Positions 34,203-45,314 of a stretch of 64,000 nucleotides of DNA are shown here, piece after piece (position 1 is the first letter of the stretch; the number at the start of each line of letters is the position of its first letter). Made by a program: the position numbers and the translations under genes. The stretch covers positions 86,876 to 150,875 of the forward strand of contig KN882376.1 of NCBI GenBank assembly GCA_000934455.1, in the 5' to 3' direction. The notes under the pieces are model-generated. The model was not told the origin of the DNA and searched no databases. It was given only the letters and a program-made list of their open reading frames with translations. Origin of the DNA: Apostichopus parvimensis (taxonomy: Eukaryota > Echinodermata > Holothuroidea > Aspidochirotida > Stichopodidae).

Positions 34203-37040
34203 AACAAGGGAATTCGCACCTGAACATAAACAGTATCCTTCCAAAACTGAGTCTCCTACTAAGTTTAATTACCAACCACTCCCCGGATGTCATTTCGCTA
34301 AATGAAACTAAACTAAATTCAAAATCTCACCTGAACATCCCAGGTTACCAAATTTTTAGAAACGATATCTCCCGCTCTGGAGGAGGAGTACTTATAGCTG
34401 TAAAAAATAATCTCAATGCCACTCTCCTCTCTAACCCAACCCAAACAAATAATCAAATAATTGAAATCGTACTCGAAAGACACAATAAACCTCTCCACAT
34501 TATTAGCTATTATAGCCCCCCAAAAGAGCCCATATCAACTGATATAATAAAACAATGTTCTAATAAAAATACAATTCTACTAGGAGATCTAAACGCCCAC
34601 CACATCATTTTTGGCAGCTCCAAAATAACTGAAAAAGGCATATCCCTCTTAGAAGTGTGTGATAAACACAACTTAACAATAATTAACCAAAATACCAAAA
34701 CTAGGATAAACCCAAAAAACAATAATACTGAACTACTGGACTACGCCATAACCTCAAACCACCTCGCAACTAAAACTCATTCGATGCAAATTCTAGAAGA
34801 TGACCTAATTAGTGACCATTTACCACTCCTCTTTGAGCTAGACTTAAATCTCAATCGCATTCAAAATAACGAATTAACGCATAACTACAATAAAACAGAC
34901 TGGGCAGCACTTAAAGAGGAACTCGTAACAAATAACACTATCCCCATTTACAACAACCATAATAACGAGCTAAATTATATTGACAAATACTGTGACAGCA
35001 TTGCCCAACATATCTTCAATACCTTCAAAAAACATTGCCCACTAAAAACTAAACAAAACAGAAATCGAAAACTAAATAGGAATATTCTTACACGAATTAA
35101 ACTCAGACGCCGCCTACGTAGAAACTACATGATCTCCCGAGATCCAATTCTAAAAACCCAAATTAACCGACTTAAAAAACAAATAAATAGACAAATACTG
35201 GCGGACGACCAAAAACGAGTCCAAAACAAATGCGACTCAATCATTAACGACAAAAACCCGAAACACTTTTGGAAAAACTTAAAAAATATCATAAACCCCA
35301 TTACAACCCCAAACACAGGCAATTCAGACCAAGGCCTTAGAGATGTTGCAGGTAACCTGATCACAAATACTCAAGACCAAATAAAGCTAATTGAATCATA
35401 CTTTAAAAATATTTTTAATATCTTCGATGGCCACCCTTACGATAACAGTTTCAAACAAGAAATAGACCAAACAATTACCAGAAACGCAACCAGCTTCATC
35501 CCCAACCCCTTAGGATATCTCAACGATAACATCCCCCTACTAGAAAAAATAGACATAAACGAATGGTACAGTGCCACTAAAAAATGCAAAAATACCTCCT
35601 CCCCTGGTCTTGACAATATTAATTACCTAATGCTCAAAAAATCCCCACCAATTTTTATCAACTCTCATATTATCCCTCTATTTAACGATTTACTTAGACT
35701 GGGCTATTTCCCAACCCCGTGGAAATACGCAAAAATGATTCTAATACCAAAACCAAATAAAGACCGCACCAAAATCCAAAACTACCGACCAATCAGTCTC
35801 CTCCCAACCTTAGGCAAGATTTTTGAAAGAATAATAGATAACCGCACTAGAAATCACCTAGAACTAAATGATCACTTCTCCCCATATCAATCAGGTTTCC
35901 GTACAAACAAATCCACAATAAACCAAACCTTTCGCCTTTCCGAAGAAATTCGAATCGGCTTCATAAAAAAACATTATACCACTGCCCTCTTCCTTGATGC
36001 CGAAAAGGCGTTTGACAAAACTTGGCACAACGGCATAAGAATTAAACTACTAAACTATAATATACCCTCCAATTACACCAGACTTCTTTCCTCTTTCCTT
36101 AGTGATCGCAACACAAAAATATACTACAAAAACCAACAATCAAACCCTATTCCACTTCGTGCAGGCACCCCTCAAGGCGCTGTTCTCAGCCCCCTCCTCT
36201 ACAACCTTTTTGTAAATGATCTAAACATCCCCCCTCTTTCAAATTGCAACTATAGTCAGTATGCTGACGATATAGCCATCTGGAGCACCAGTAAAAATAT
36301 TCATATAACGGAATTAAATCTCAAAAAAGCAATTACACATCTCGAAAACTGGTGCTCAATGTGGAGAGTTAAAATAAACCCCTCAAAATCTAACTTAGTC
36401 AATTTCTCCTTTAAAAACTCAAAATACCGTAACCATATTTCCAAAATAAATCTTTTTAACACTCCAATCACCGCCTCTCCCAATGCAACCTTCCTCGGTA
36501 TAACTTTCGATAATAAATTATCCTTTAACTTACACTGCAATAGAACTGCAGGACGCTGCTGGTCCCACCTTAAATACATCCAAATCCTCTCACACAAATA
36601 TAACTTCCCTGCGAAAACCACTATCCAAATTTACAATTCCAAAATAAAACCAATTCTCAGTTACGGAAGCATCTCTTTGCTTACCATTTCAAACTCCAAT
36701 AAACAAATTTTAAATAGAATCCACACCACAGCTGATCGCCTTGCCCTAAAAATCCCTTCTTATATAGGTACCTCTCACGTTCTCCTCGCAGGAAACACAA
36801 AATCCTTATTCCCCCTACTCGTAGAATTTAATACCAAACTATACAAAAACAACTTAGAGAATGATCCATTGATCAATAAACTCCTATTGAAACACAATGT
36901 AGCATTAACTTACTTCCGATATAATCACCACATCTCTGTATTCAAACTTCTTACTTAAAGCCCCATCCCTATAGAAAATAGGAAATCCATTTCCTAAGCG
37001 AGGTTGATCAGGGGTAAACTCCTTTATTTGTTGTTGTTGT
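34203..37040 (+). mobile_element. 5'-truncated Jockey-like LINE with intact frame
   Basis: Endonuclease and RT in one frame (34211-36958), then about 80 bp of 3' UTR ending in (TTG)n at 37025-37040. Satellite B sequence in inverted orientation flanks it: AAAACAAGGGAATT at 34201-34214 (overlapping the junction) and TGAGAGGGGTTGTAATAATT from 37040. The LINE therefore lies within one inverted satellite B unit. The clade is inferred from AEKAFDKTWHNG and TPQGAVLSPLLYNLFVNDL, which resemble Jockey-clade RTs. Confidence 0.85.
34211..36958 (+). CDS. LINE ORF2: endonuclease plus reverse transcriptase
   Basis: 915 sense codons without a stop, open at the 5' side, so the N-terminus is lost. Endonuclease motifs are SLNETKL (Glu), SYYSPP (Tyr), LLGDLNAHH (Asp-x-Asn), LLDYAIT and SDHLPL (Asp-His); only the first Asn motif is missing. 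RT motifs are TSSPGLDNI, PKPNKDRTKIQNYRPISLLP, YQSGFRTNKST, LFLDAEKAFDKTWH, GTPQGAVLSPLLYNLFVND and QYADDIAIW, so the catalytic triad is complete. A C-terminal region follows (FLGITFDNKLSF, LSYGSISLLT). The sense strand is strikingly rich in A and C and poor in G, unlike the other LINEs here. The unbroken frame suggests a young insertion. The copy should be immobile because its 5' end is gone. Confidence 0.9.
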   Translation, partial: NSHLNINSILPKLSLLLSLITNHSPDVISLNETKLNSKSHLNIPGYQIFRNDISRSGGGVLIAVKNNLNATLLSNPTQTNNQIIEIVLERHNKPLHIISYYSPPKEPISTDIIKQCSNKNTILLGDLNAHHIIFGSSKITEKGISLLEVCDKHNLTIINQNTKTRINPKNNNTELLDYAITSNHLATKTHSMQILEDDLISDHLPLLFELDLNLNRIQNNELTHNYNKTDWAALKEELVTNNTIPIYNNHNNELNYIDKYCDSIAQHIFNTFKKHCPLKTKQNRNRKLNRNILTRIKLRRRLRRNYMISRDPILKTQINRLKKQINRQILADDQKRVQNKCDSIINDKNPKHFWKNLKNIINPITTPNTGNSDQGLRDVAGNLITNTQDQIKLIESYFKNIFNIFDGHPYDNSFKQEIDQTITRNATSFIPNPLGYLNDNIPLLEKIDINEWYSATKKCKNTSSPGLDNINYLMLKKSPPIFINSHIIPLFNDLLRLGYFPTPWKYAKMILIPKPNKDRTKIQNYRPISLLPTLGKIFERIIDNRTRNHLELNDHFSPYQSGFRTNKSTINQTFRLSEEIRIGFIKKHYTTALFLDAEKAFDKTWHNGIRIKLLNYNIPSNYTRLLSSFLSDRNTKIYYKNQQSNPIPLRAGTPQGAVLSPLLYNLFVNDLNIPPLSNCNYSQYADDIAIWSTSKNIHITELNLKKAITHLENWCSMWRVKINPSKSNLVNFSFKNSKYRNHISKINLFNTPITASPNATFLGITFDNKLSFNLHCNRTAGRCWSHLKYIQILSHKYNFPAKTTIQIYNSKIKPILSYGSISLLTISNSNKQILNRIHTTADRLALKIPSYIGTSHVLLAGNTKSLFPLLVEFNTKLYKNNLENDPLINKLLLKHNVALTYFRYNHHISVFKLLT

Positions 37041-37275
37041 GAGAGGGGTTGTAATAATTTTCGTATACATGCACCCTCCTAATGTTGTTTGAATTTGGGA
37101 GCGAAAGGATGTCGCGTTTACCCGTGGGAAGGGGGTGGGGGGGGGGGGGGGGGGGAACTTTGTCAACCTTTCAGTGATCGCGGAATAAGGTTTTTTGAAA
37201 ATCGTTTTACGTGCAAAGTCAATGTGTGTATAATTGGCAAAACTGACTTGCTTGACGGGCCCCTTGTGTTGACGG
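37041..37275 (-). repeat. Satellite B monomer in inverted orientation
   Basis: On the minus strand the satellite B landmarks appear in order: TTGCCAATTATAC, ACTTTGCACGTAAAACGATT, TTGACAAAGTT, a poly-C tract where the array has GCACCACGGG, and GTATACGAAAATTATTACAA. It is the long-monomer type. The G run at 37130-37155 is an expansion within it. Confidence 0.85.
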
Positions 37276-37697
37276 TAAAAATGACAAAATATCAAAACAA
37301 ATAAAGCCCTGGCACCTCCGCCGAATATGTATTGACACACCAAATAATGGTAATGATGATGGTTCAATCTGTAAAAAGACACAACAAAATATCCATAAGT
37401 ACAGATTTACATACACATATTAGATATAATATACATTGATATAACAACTATCCCACTTATGCCAAGAATGCAAGCCATACAAGATTCAACACATGAACAA
37501 CAATTGTAAACATACACTTTACTACTTTAAGCTAAATAGTCACTAAATCACTGAACCCGATACTCAAATATCAGAAGGTGACCTTAATTATGATCATAAT
37601 AACGAATATGCTCTCAAGTTCATAGAGGATAAACAAGTACAAGTACAACACATCCTGACACACATACCCCACTATGCTAATGCACAACACAATAGGT
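37276..37697. other. No gene recognised
   Basis: AT-rich sequence between a satellite B unit and a foldback MITE. Nothing recognised. Confidence 0.5.
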
Positions 37698-38072
37698 TAA
37701 TATACACATAATGAATGGTTATGAGCGCAATAGTGCAAATATTTCATGAGTTGAAAGATGGAATGTTCCATTCAACGAGGCGCAGCCGAGTTGAATGGAA
37801 CAAATTAATGCACGAATGGAAACCATTCATTATTTGTTTTATACAACACCTTCAAATTTGGATATAATTGGATGTAAAATGCACTCATGCAACAGATTGT
37901 CTTGAACAGACAGGTTTCTCTGCTCTCTTACCATTGAAAAAAAGTGCTATCAAAAAAGTATAACGCATGGTTCTATTTCATAGCGTACAATAGAGCGGAT
38001 TTTGCATGCAATCGACGAGCAATTGACCAATCAAATGGCCGGAATATAATTAGGTGTTGTATAATAAGTAAT
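37698..38072 (+). mobile_element. Foldback MITE, copy 1
   Basis: Matches 47702-48087. The left part is a hairpin centred on CGAGGCGCAGCCGAG flanked by TTCCATTCAAC and GTTGAATGGAA, and enclosed by AATGAATGGTT and AACCATTCATT. The right part is bounded by TTATACAACACCT and AGGTGTTGTATAA. Compared with copy 2, this copy has lost part of the right arm of the hairpin. It is followed by a small satellite B fragment at about 38147-38190. Confidence 0.75.
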
Positions 38073-38146
38073 ATGCAACGCTTCCCTTCCCTGGAGTCTA
38101 ACCACATGGCCCCAGAACAACGTTAACAATATACAACGTTAACCAA

Positions 38147-38190
38147 TATGAAGAAGGTATATACGAAATATATCACAACCTCCTCACCTG
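38147..38190 (+). repeat. Satellite B fragment
   Basis: GAAGAAGGTATATACGAAAT and ATCACAACCTCCTCACC match the monomer parts GAAGAGGGTGTATACGAAAT and ATCACAACCCCCTCACC. Confidence 0.65.
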
Positions 38191-39139
38191 TCAGAATATA
38201 GATTGCACGAGGGAAAGGTTAATGTTCCGGAGAGACCAGTTAGACATGGTATTCTCCAACCAGTCAAAGAAATTATAGGAAAATGAAAATATATTTCATC
38301 ATTCAACTTACACAAGATGCTACTCTCAACAAATTTGCTCACGCCCTACATCAATCTGTCCCTGACTGAGCTGATAACTGCCTATAAAGGCGAAAGATCC
38401 AAATAGTCTTCTACTGTGGTACAGCTTTTTAAAGCAATGAAAACTCAAACAAAACAGTTCGGGATGAAATTCATCCCAATGCACTACTAAATGCTTCTTG
38501 AGAGATTTGCCTATTACAGCACTACTGTGATAACCCTTGCAAATGTAATAAGGCTGCAGCTGATCAAGCTTGATAGGGGCATAAGCTTGAGAGCAGAAAT
38601 CAGATTAGCCCCCTGGTCATGACAACCTACTCTTCTTTCATAAATGGCCGTTGAAAGCCTGAGCCATTAAACTGTTTTGGATTAAATGGACCAAAATAAC
38701 AGGACCCACCCCCATTACTAAGGAAAGCTTTCTTTATGTATAATCACTAATGATGCTTTTATGAATTTTCTTAAACAATATGCAAGGTTCATCAACATAT
38801 CCTCTATAACATCAGATAGTGGCACTGTGTAGCCTTCTTTAAATCATGATCTGGATTGCTACTTCTGAACCCAATCAGGGATATCTGTTATGGTGCTACA
38901 AGTCATCTAAGATAGAAATACTACAACTATATTGCCAATGCCTTAAACTGAAGGGTTAATCAAGATTCAGATTATGTTTCTAAAATCATTGAATTTTGGT
39001 TTGGAGTGACATGCAAATTGTGTTTTTAAATGGCTTGCCAGTGCATATTACAGGTGAATGGATAATTTCATTGGTATGCAGATTTTATGTTCTAAAAAGC
39101 GATATTGCTATTTTTTGTCCTATTTATTGTGTATAATGG
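38191..39139. other. No gene recognised
   Basis: Short broken frames only. Some pieces read as protein-like (for example around 38320-38470), but no family or splice structure could be established. Confidence 0.35.
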
Positions 39140-39147
39140 TGTCTGGT

Positions 39148-39494
39148 CAAGGGCGTAGGAACCGGTGGGGCTGGGGGGGCGCCAGCCCCCCAGTGAAAAA
39201 TATGGTGGGGCGGAAGTATCATTCCGCCCCCCCCCCCCGCTCCGCAAGTCAGAAAACCCCTTTTTCATTTCCAAATGAGAAAAAAAATCACATTTGGAGC
39301 ACCAAATTACATCTAAGGCCAGGTGAAAATGCAAAATTATTTACAAAATGGAGTGGGTGTTTAAGTATGCTATATTGCACCCAATTGCATCTGAGGCCAC
39401 CTGGAAATGCAAAAAAAATCCAAAAAAAGACCCCTCCCCAGGCCGGCCATCAGTCTTCAGCCCCCCCACTCAAAAGTACTTTCCTACGCCACTG
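39148..39494 (+). mobile_element. hAT-type MITE with perfect 8-bp TSD
   Basis: A 347-bp element with ends CAAGGGCGTAGGAACC and CCTACGCCACTG, flanked by TGTCTGGT on both sides (39140-39147 and 39495-39502). It is GC-rich with poly-G and poly-C tracts near the left end. The same family forms the outer shell of the nest at 51487-54154. Open frames across it are not genes. Confidence 0.9.
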
Positions 39495-39610
39495 TGTCTG
39501 GTAATAAAACTGATTACCTTCCAGGTTAGGTTAATTCATTACCACATGTATCCAAGGTTGTAAATGCTGAGAAGCTCAAGCAAGACAAGTGTGATGACAG
39601 TGTTAACTAC

Positions 39611-40266
39611 TGTTGTGTTTTCGGTTGGTAGGTTGATTAATTAGACATCTCAGGGTAATTAGCAATAATCAGAAAAACGATTAAGTTCTGATTCGACTCC
39701 GATTTNNNNNNNNNNNNNNNNNNNNNNNNNNNNNNNNNNNNNNNNNNNNNNNNNNNNNNNNNNNNNNNNNNNNNNNNNNNNNNNNNNNNNNNNNNNNNNN
39801 NNNNNNNNNNNNNNNNNNNNNNNNNNNNNNNNNNNNNNNNNNNNNNNNNNNNNNNNNNNNNNNNNNNNNNNNNNNNNNNNNNNNNNNNNNNNNNNNNNNN
39901 NNNNNNNNNNNNNNNNNNNNNNNNNNNNNNNNNNNNNNNNNNNNNNNNNNNNNNNNNNNNNNNNNNNNNNNNNNNNNNNNNNNNNNNNNNNNNNNNNNNN
40001 NNNNNNNNNNNNNNNNNNNNNNNNNNNNNNNNNNNNNNNNNNNNNNNNNNNNNNNNNNNNNNNNNNNNNNNNNNNNNNNNNNNNNNNNNNNNNNNNNNNN
40101 NNNNNNNNNNGACAGTATCGGAACTCGCAAACGGGCAGTGAAAAAGCTGTCAAGCTATACGTTGGGCGCCATGTTGTGTTTTCGGTTGGTAGGTTGATTA
40201 ATTAGACATCTCAGGGTAATTAGCAATAATCAGAAAAACGATTAAGTTCTGATTCGACTCCGATTT
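39611..40266 (+). repeat. 95-bp direct repeat flanking an assembly gap
   Basis: The 95 bp at 39611-39705 immediately before the N run recur unchanged or nearly so at 40172-40266. The left copy stops exactly at the first N. This is what an assembler leaves when it cannot merge overlapping contig ends or two haplotypes. Confidence 0.85.
39706..40110. other. Assembly gap (405 N)
   Basis: Unknown bases. Frames drawn across it are meaningless. Confidence 0.98.
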
Positions 40267-41183
40267 ATTGATCTTTTCTCTGCGTTTGGAATATTTCACT
40301 GTCAACACACTCCCAGAACGTGACTCCTGCCTGGACCAGCAAAGGTCCTTCCAGAAGCTTCGCTCTGGTTGTCTTGACCAAATCACATGACATACATATT
40401 AATGAATAATTATAAATCAGTGACCAATCACAATACTACAGATTATCCTTGATGATTTTACTGAGAGGCATTGGAAATCCTCTACACAACACTACCAAGA
40501 AGCCTTTATTTCATGCCACTTAAGGCTATGCAATGTGAATTATGCTAGACTTCCAGCTTCATAAGGGCTCTTTGAGAGCACATAAATAACTCTGCCTTGT
40601 AACAAGTGTGAACCTCTGTCATCTTCATGAACCATATGTATTTTTAAAGAATAAGAGCAGTGATGCAATGGTTACATTTATCAAATAGTGATAGTTCTCT
40701 TATTCATCCACTGAATGTAAAAATCACAGTTTGACTCGTGCGTTTTGACCCCTAATCTACATGGAAGCATTCCTGTCATGACTATCACAGTTCAATACCT
40801 TGTGCATTTTACCTTTTTTCTACAGGTAAACATTCCTTTAATGAATAGCTCTGTACATCGTACCCCACAACTTCCATTGATATTAAGAGAAAGCAGAGCT
40901 GTGAGCACCAATAGCAATCCTCCAGTAGCAAGTTCAGACTAGGATATTTCACTGTGCCAAACTATATATAGGTGTGCCATAGTAATTGTGACACAGTCTT
41001 TGAATCCCAAATCGCAAAGCCAAAATATTGTAGGCAATATAGACCATCTTACTGTAGCTCATAGTTTACCGCACAGCCAGTGCAGAGACATTCTTTTCAA
41101 GAATCAACCAAACATCTTTTTTTAAACAGTTTGTAACATATATGTTTGATACCAAGTGAAATCTCAGCATTGATATATATTAT

Positions 41184-41483
41184 ATATCGATATGGTATGT
41201 GATATGTTTGGAGTTTGTTAAAGCATTGGTATTGTTAACTTGAATTTCTATTAATCTTAAATCAATAAAAAATCTTTTATCATGAACTAAAAATGTTGCT
41301 GTCCTAAAAAATATGGTTTTCATACAAAGTTAAATATCGATATGATATGTGATATGCTTGGAGTTTGTTAAAGCATTGGTATTGTTAACTTGAATTTATA
41401 TTAATCTTAAATAAAAAAAATCTTCTATCATGAACTAAAAGGTTTGCTGTCCTAAAAATTATGGTTTTTATACAAAGTTAAAT
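41184..41483 (+). repeat. Two tandem copies of a 150-bp unit
   Basis: Both copies start ATATCGATATG and contain TTGGAGTTTGTTAAAGCATT and GGTATTGTTAACTTGAATTT. They differ at about a dozen positions. The repeat is not coding. Confidence 0.9.
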
Positions 41484-44221
41484 AAAGAGAGTTATATGTA
41501 GTGTGTGATGTTGATGTTTACATTGTAAATGTGTGATAGCAAATTTCTTGAGGTTTGGAGGTTATGACATCCATATTATTGTGGATGATTCACATTGGTT
41601 CCAGGTGAGAACAAATAAAATTTGACACCATCTGCAATCATGGGAGTTGTGTCTTCCAATGTATCTAACATGGTAGTCTGACTTTAAGCCTATAGCACTA
41701 TTGAAAAAACTGTAACAAAGCTGAAAACTTGTGAACTCGTTCATCATTCCGCCCTGCATTACCATTGCAGCTGGAGTGTTATTGCTACGTAGTGGGTTTT
41801 AACTTATTCCTTACTGAAGCATGTAGTAAAATGCAAACTTATTTGAAATTTATCACTGTGTTTTTAGGGTCATACCGACAACATATTTAATCTTTGTGTT
41901 CCTAAATTCCATACAGAGACATTGGTCATACATTGATGTTTGACAGTCATGACACATATCATTCTATTGGTTTATTGTGTCATCAGTATGCCTGGTCTTT
42001 TACAAGTAATCTATCAAAGTTTAATGTGGACTTGCATTTTACATTTGGACTCATTTTCCAGGATCACTCACTGGCCATTTCATCGATATCTGCGCAATAT
42101 AATTCAGCAACCAGGGAACATGACACAGATGTCTCAAATCATTATATGGTAAGAATTACATTTGATTTCATATCATTAGTCCTAATCCATTTGGCAATAT
42201 TTCAAGCCAAATTTGATATTTGTTTGTTAGTCTGTAGCAATGTTAGCAAATCAGAATTCTATTAAATTTGCAATGATTGAAATAATTCAAATTAAACATG
42301 ACATATTTTAAGTAAATGTCAGATCAGCCCAGAAGAGCAACAATTCAAGTGAACCGTTGGACAAATTCAAAGGTGATTTAAACAGCTGGGCTAATGGGCA
42401 TCACTAGTAGGATTTGAATTTCATTATCAACAATTATTTCGGTCTCACACGTTATACTGTTTGAACTAGAAATTCACACCTTTACTTGATAACCACTTGT
42501 CTGACATGATGGTATTGACTGCTTAGCCACCTTCATTTTTAATGTTCATAAAACGATGAAATGTGTAAATATGCAACTAAAGATGGTATGTTAATATACT
42601 TTGGACAATGGTTCTGAATTTAAAGTCATACCAAAAATGTGTGACATATTATTTTTTCAGATAGTCTCATTTCCTCAGCTGGAGATTGGAAATGCTGTGG
42701 AAGGAGATGACAATGATACCATTCCTGTTGTAACAGATTCTGACTGTGAGGTAGGAATATCTTAAACCTGCATCGTTTTGGTAGCTTCATCTATCTCTAA
42801 TCCTTACCCAATAATCTTTTGTCTTATTCAACGTAACATCTGGATATCTGTCAGTCACTGAAACAAGAATTGAATAATTTTAGAAGGTGCTGTGAAGATG
42901 TTTAGACCTTCAATAAATTTATCAACAAATTTCAATAAATTGTCAAATTGTTTAGTTGTTATGTTAACATTTAGTAACATATTGAAGAATTGGTTACTTA
43001 AATTTTGTAAAAAATGAAGAATTGTTCACTTGGAAGATCTTTAAATTTGACATTAAGTTATAAAATAATGACCGGTTGATTTACTGGAATTTGCAGCAAA
43101 ATGATAAATTCCACTCTCCTAGCCAGTTGCTATTTCACCAATTTGATTTAAAAAAATGATGGATTAATGACACCATGAATCTCTTCATTTGCCACAATAT
43201 GATGAAGTGTGAAATTACCTACATTTCAACATTTGGAAGCAAATTGAGAATATACAAAGAGCCTAACTCATCACTTTGTTACTAATAATTCAATTAATTT
43301 AGATTTATTTCTTTAACACTTCATTGATTAGTGGAAAAGTTTTGATATTATCACTTCAAAGTTACAATTTTACAAATTCATGTGTAAAATACAAACAAAT
43401 ATTCCAACAACGCCAAAGATGCCCCATGAAAAGCACTTGTTATTTTCCTATGCGATGGTAAGGGTTCTCTATTTTTTTCCTAATGAAAAGTAGTTCTGTT
43501 TGTAAAGTAATAACTTGTATGGTGCCGTACTTAATTACAATATGTCAAAGTTTTTAGTTTTGTCTTTAGTGTTTAGTTTGTCTGCACATGTTTTCTCTAT
43601 TATTTTCCCAGTTGATTGAGGAAGATATTCCATCTGCAGTAAGAAGTTCAACTGGCCACCACAGGTACCTGTGCAAATTATTAAATAAGACAGATACGAT
43701 TCACCACTCCATGAACTGTTTTATATATAATTGAAAGACAAAATTATTCTTGAGCAGTGTGTTGAGTTTGGTGGTTTATTCACAATTGTTTTTTTAACAA
43801 ATCAAAGTTTCCACACTTAGATCACAATTGATAAAACCATTACAATTAATCATAGTTTTTGCACAAAGACCATTACATAGTGAGCAGTCAAAGGATTCAT
43901 TGCATTTCATAATTTTGGCTTCGACATTAGTATTGAACAAAGTCATTTCTGTTACAAATCTGAGTCACAAAAACATTGAAATGTTCTTTAGTTTTCTGTG
44001 ATTATTGGAAGTGAAACACGACTAGTCAAGCTAATTGTTTTAGGATAATGAGTGGGAGGGAGTCAAAAATCTTGAAAACTTTTACTAAAAATGTTGAAAT
44101 AATAATAATTACTCTAAACATTCAATAGCTCTCTCTAAATATGAATGATGAGCCTCAAAATACCTGTCTTATCTGATAAATGGAACACTTCCTAAAATGA
44201 GAGGAGCTGTAGGGGTATAAA

Positions 44222-44565
44222 AAGTGGCGGGGCTAGAGGTATTGGTCAGGGGGGGGGGCGAGAATGGTCTGTAGGGGCGCTTTCGACACTATCTAAGCTG
44301 AGCGCCACCACAGGTTGGCGCGTAGCATACAGAAATGTTTTGAGTAAAGGTACTCCCTAGATCGCCGGAAATGACACTTTCCGGGCCTTGCTAATTGGCA
44401 GATAATGTGACAAATTTCAATAGGTAGATGAGAGCGCAATAAAAAAGTAAATAATCGCGAATAAGTAAAAAGTGGTAAAAAGCTGAAAAGTGCGCCAGCA
44501 GTCCATTTGAGTCCGTCAGGGGGGGGGGGGCATCCGCCCCTGACTGTATGGACGCTCCGCCACTT
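44222..44565 (+). mobile_element. hAT-type MITE in an intron of the HECT gene
   Basis: A 344-bp element with ends AAGTGGCGGGGCTAG and GCTCCGCCACTT, flanked by GGTATAAA (44214-44221) and GGTGTAAA (44566-44573), a 7/8 match target duplication. It contains one complete two-hairpin module (44302-44384) and poly-G tracts. The same family is present at 51847-54116. Confidence 0.85.
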
Positions 44566-45314
44566 GGTGTAAACAACCACTCTCACTGTTGAACAAGTAT
44601 GAAGTGTGAATTTCATAATACTTGAATACAATACACAAATGATAAATACCAAATCTGGTCATCTCTGACAAAATGCAAAGAGAAAATCATACTGATCCTG
44701 CATGGCCATGCTGACTACTAAAAACAGCGACATCAGCCTATCAAAGTGATGCCAAGCCATTGAGGAATTAAGTACATGTTACATGGCTAATTATGATTTA
44801 ATGAGGGATTGCAACACCGGACTATATCATGGAGACCATGCACAGCAACAGTTTATCTCCAAATGGGATAATTGTAGGGTACTGCGCATGATGTGAATAT
44901 GTGCCCCCCCCCCCCTTAAGGTCACTTGTTGATATCTATAAAAAATAGCAATAAAAAACCTAGCAAAAAAGTGGAGTGTATATGAACATAATTATTAGCT
45001 GGAATATACAGTGAGCTATCTATTCTTATATCTATTGAAGTAAAATGACTATCTTAAGATGCATTAAAAGCTGCAAGTATATTAGAAGGTGTCAGTATGT
45101 CAGAGCAAATCACAATATCAGTTGCAATAAATATTAAGTTTCAGTCTTCCTATTGCTGCACATGAAGAATTTGTGTTCAAATTTTTGGAATTTGACACAA
45201 CAAATAAGTGCTACTTCAGTTTTGTCTTCTTTCCCTCTAAGACTATGACACATCAAAGTGATAAATACACAATGCAAATCTTAATAATATCTTCACTGAT
45301 AATTTGTTTTGTAG

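Larger units (their letters stand above)
39503..41183. other. Assembly gap and sequence without a recognised gene
   Basis: Includes the N run and its duplicated flanks (listed separately). A weak exon-like segment starts after acceptor cttttttctacag at 40827 and reads VNIPLMNSSVHRTPQLPLIL to a stop near 40940 without a donor. It could be a decayed upstream exon of the HECT gene at 42-46 kb. Confidence 0.35.

Noticed and set aside
39659-40153. Frames of about 150 codons containing long X runs
   Set aside because: They cross the assembly gap.
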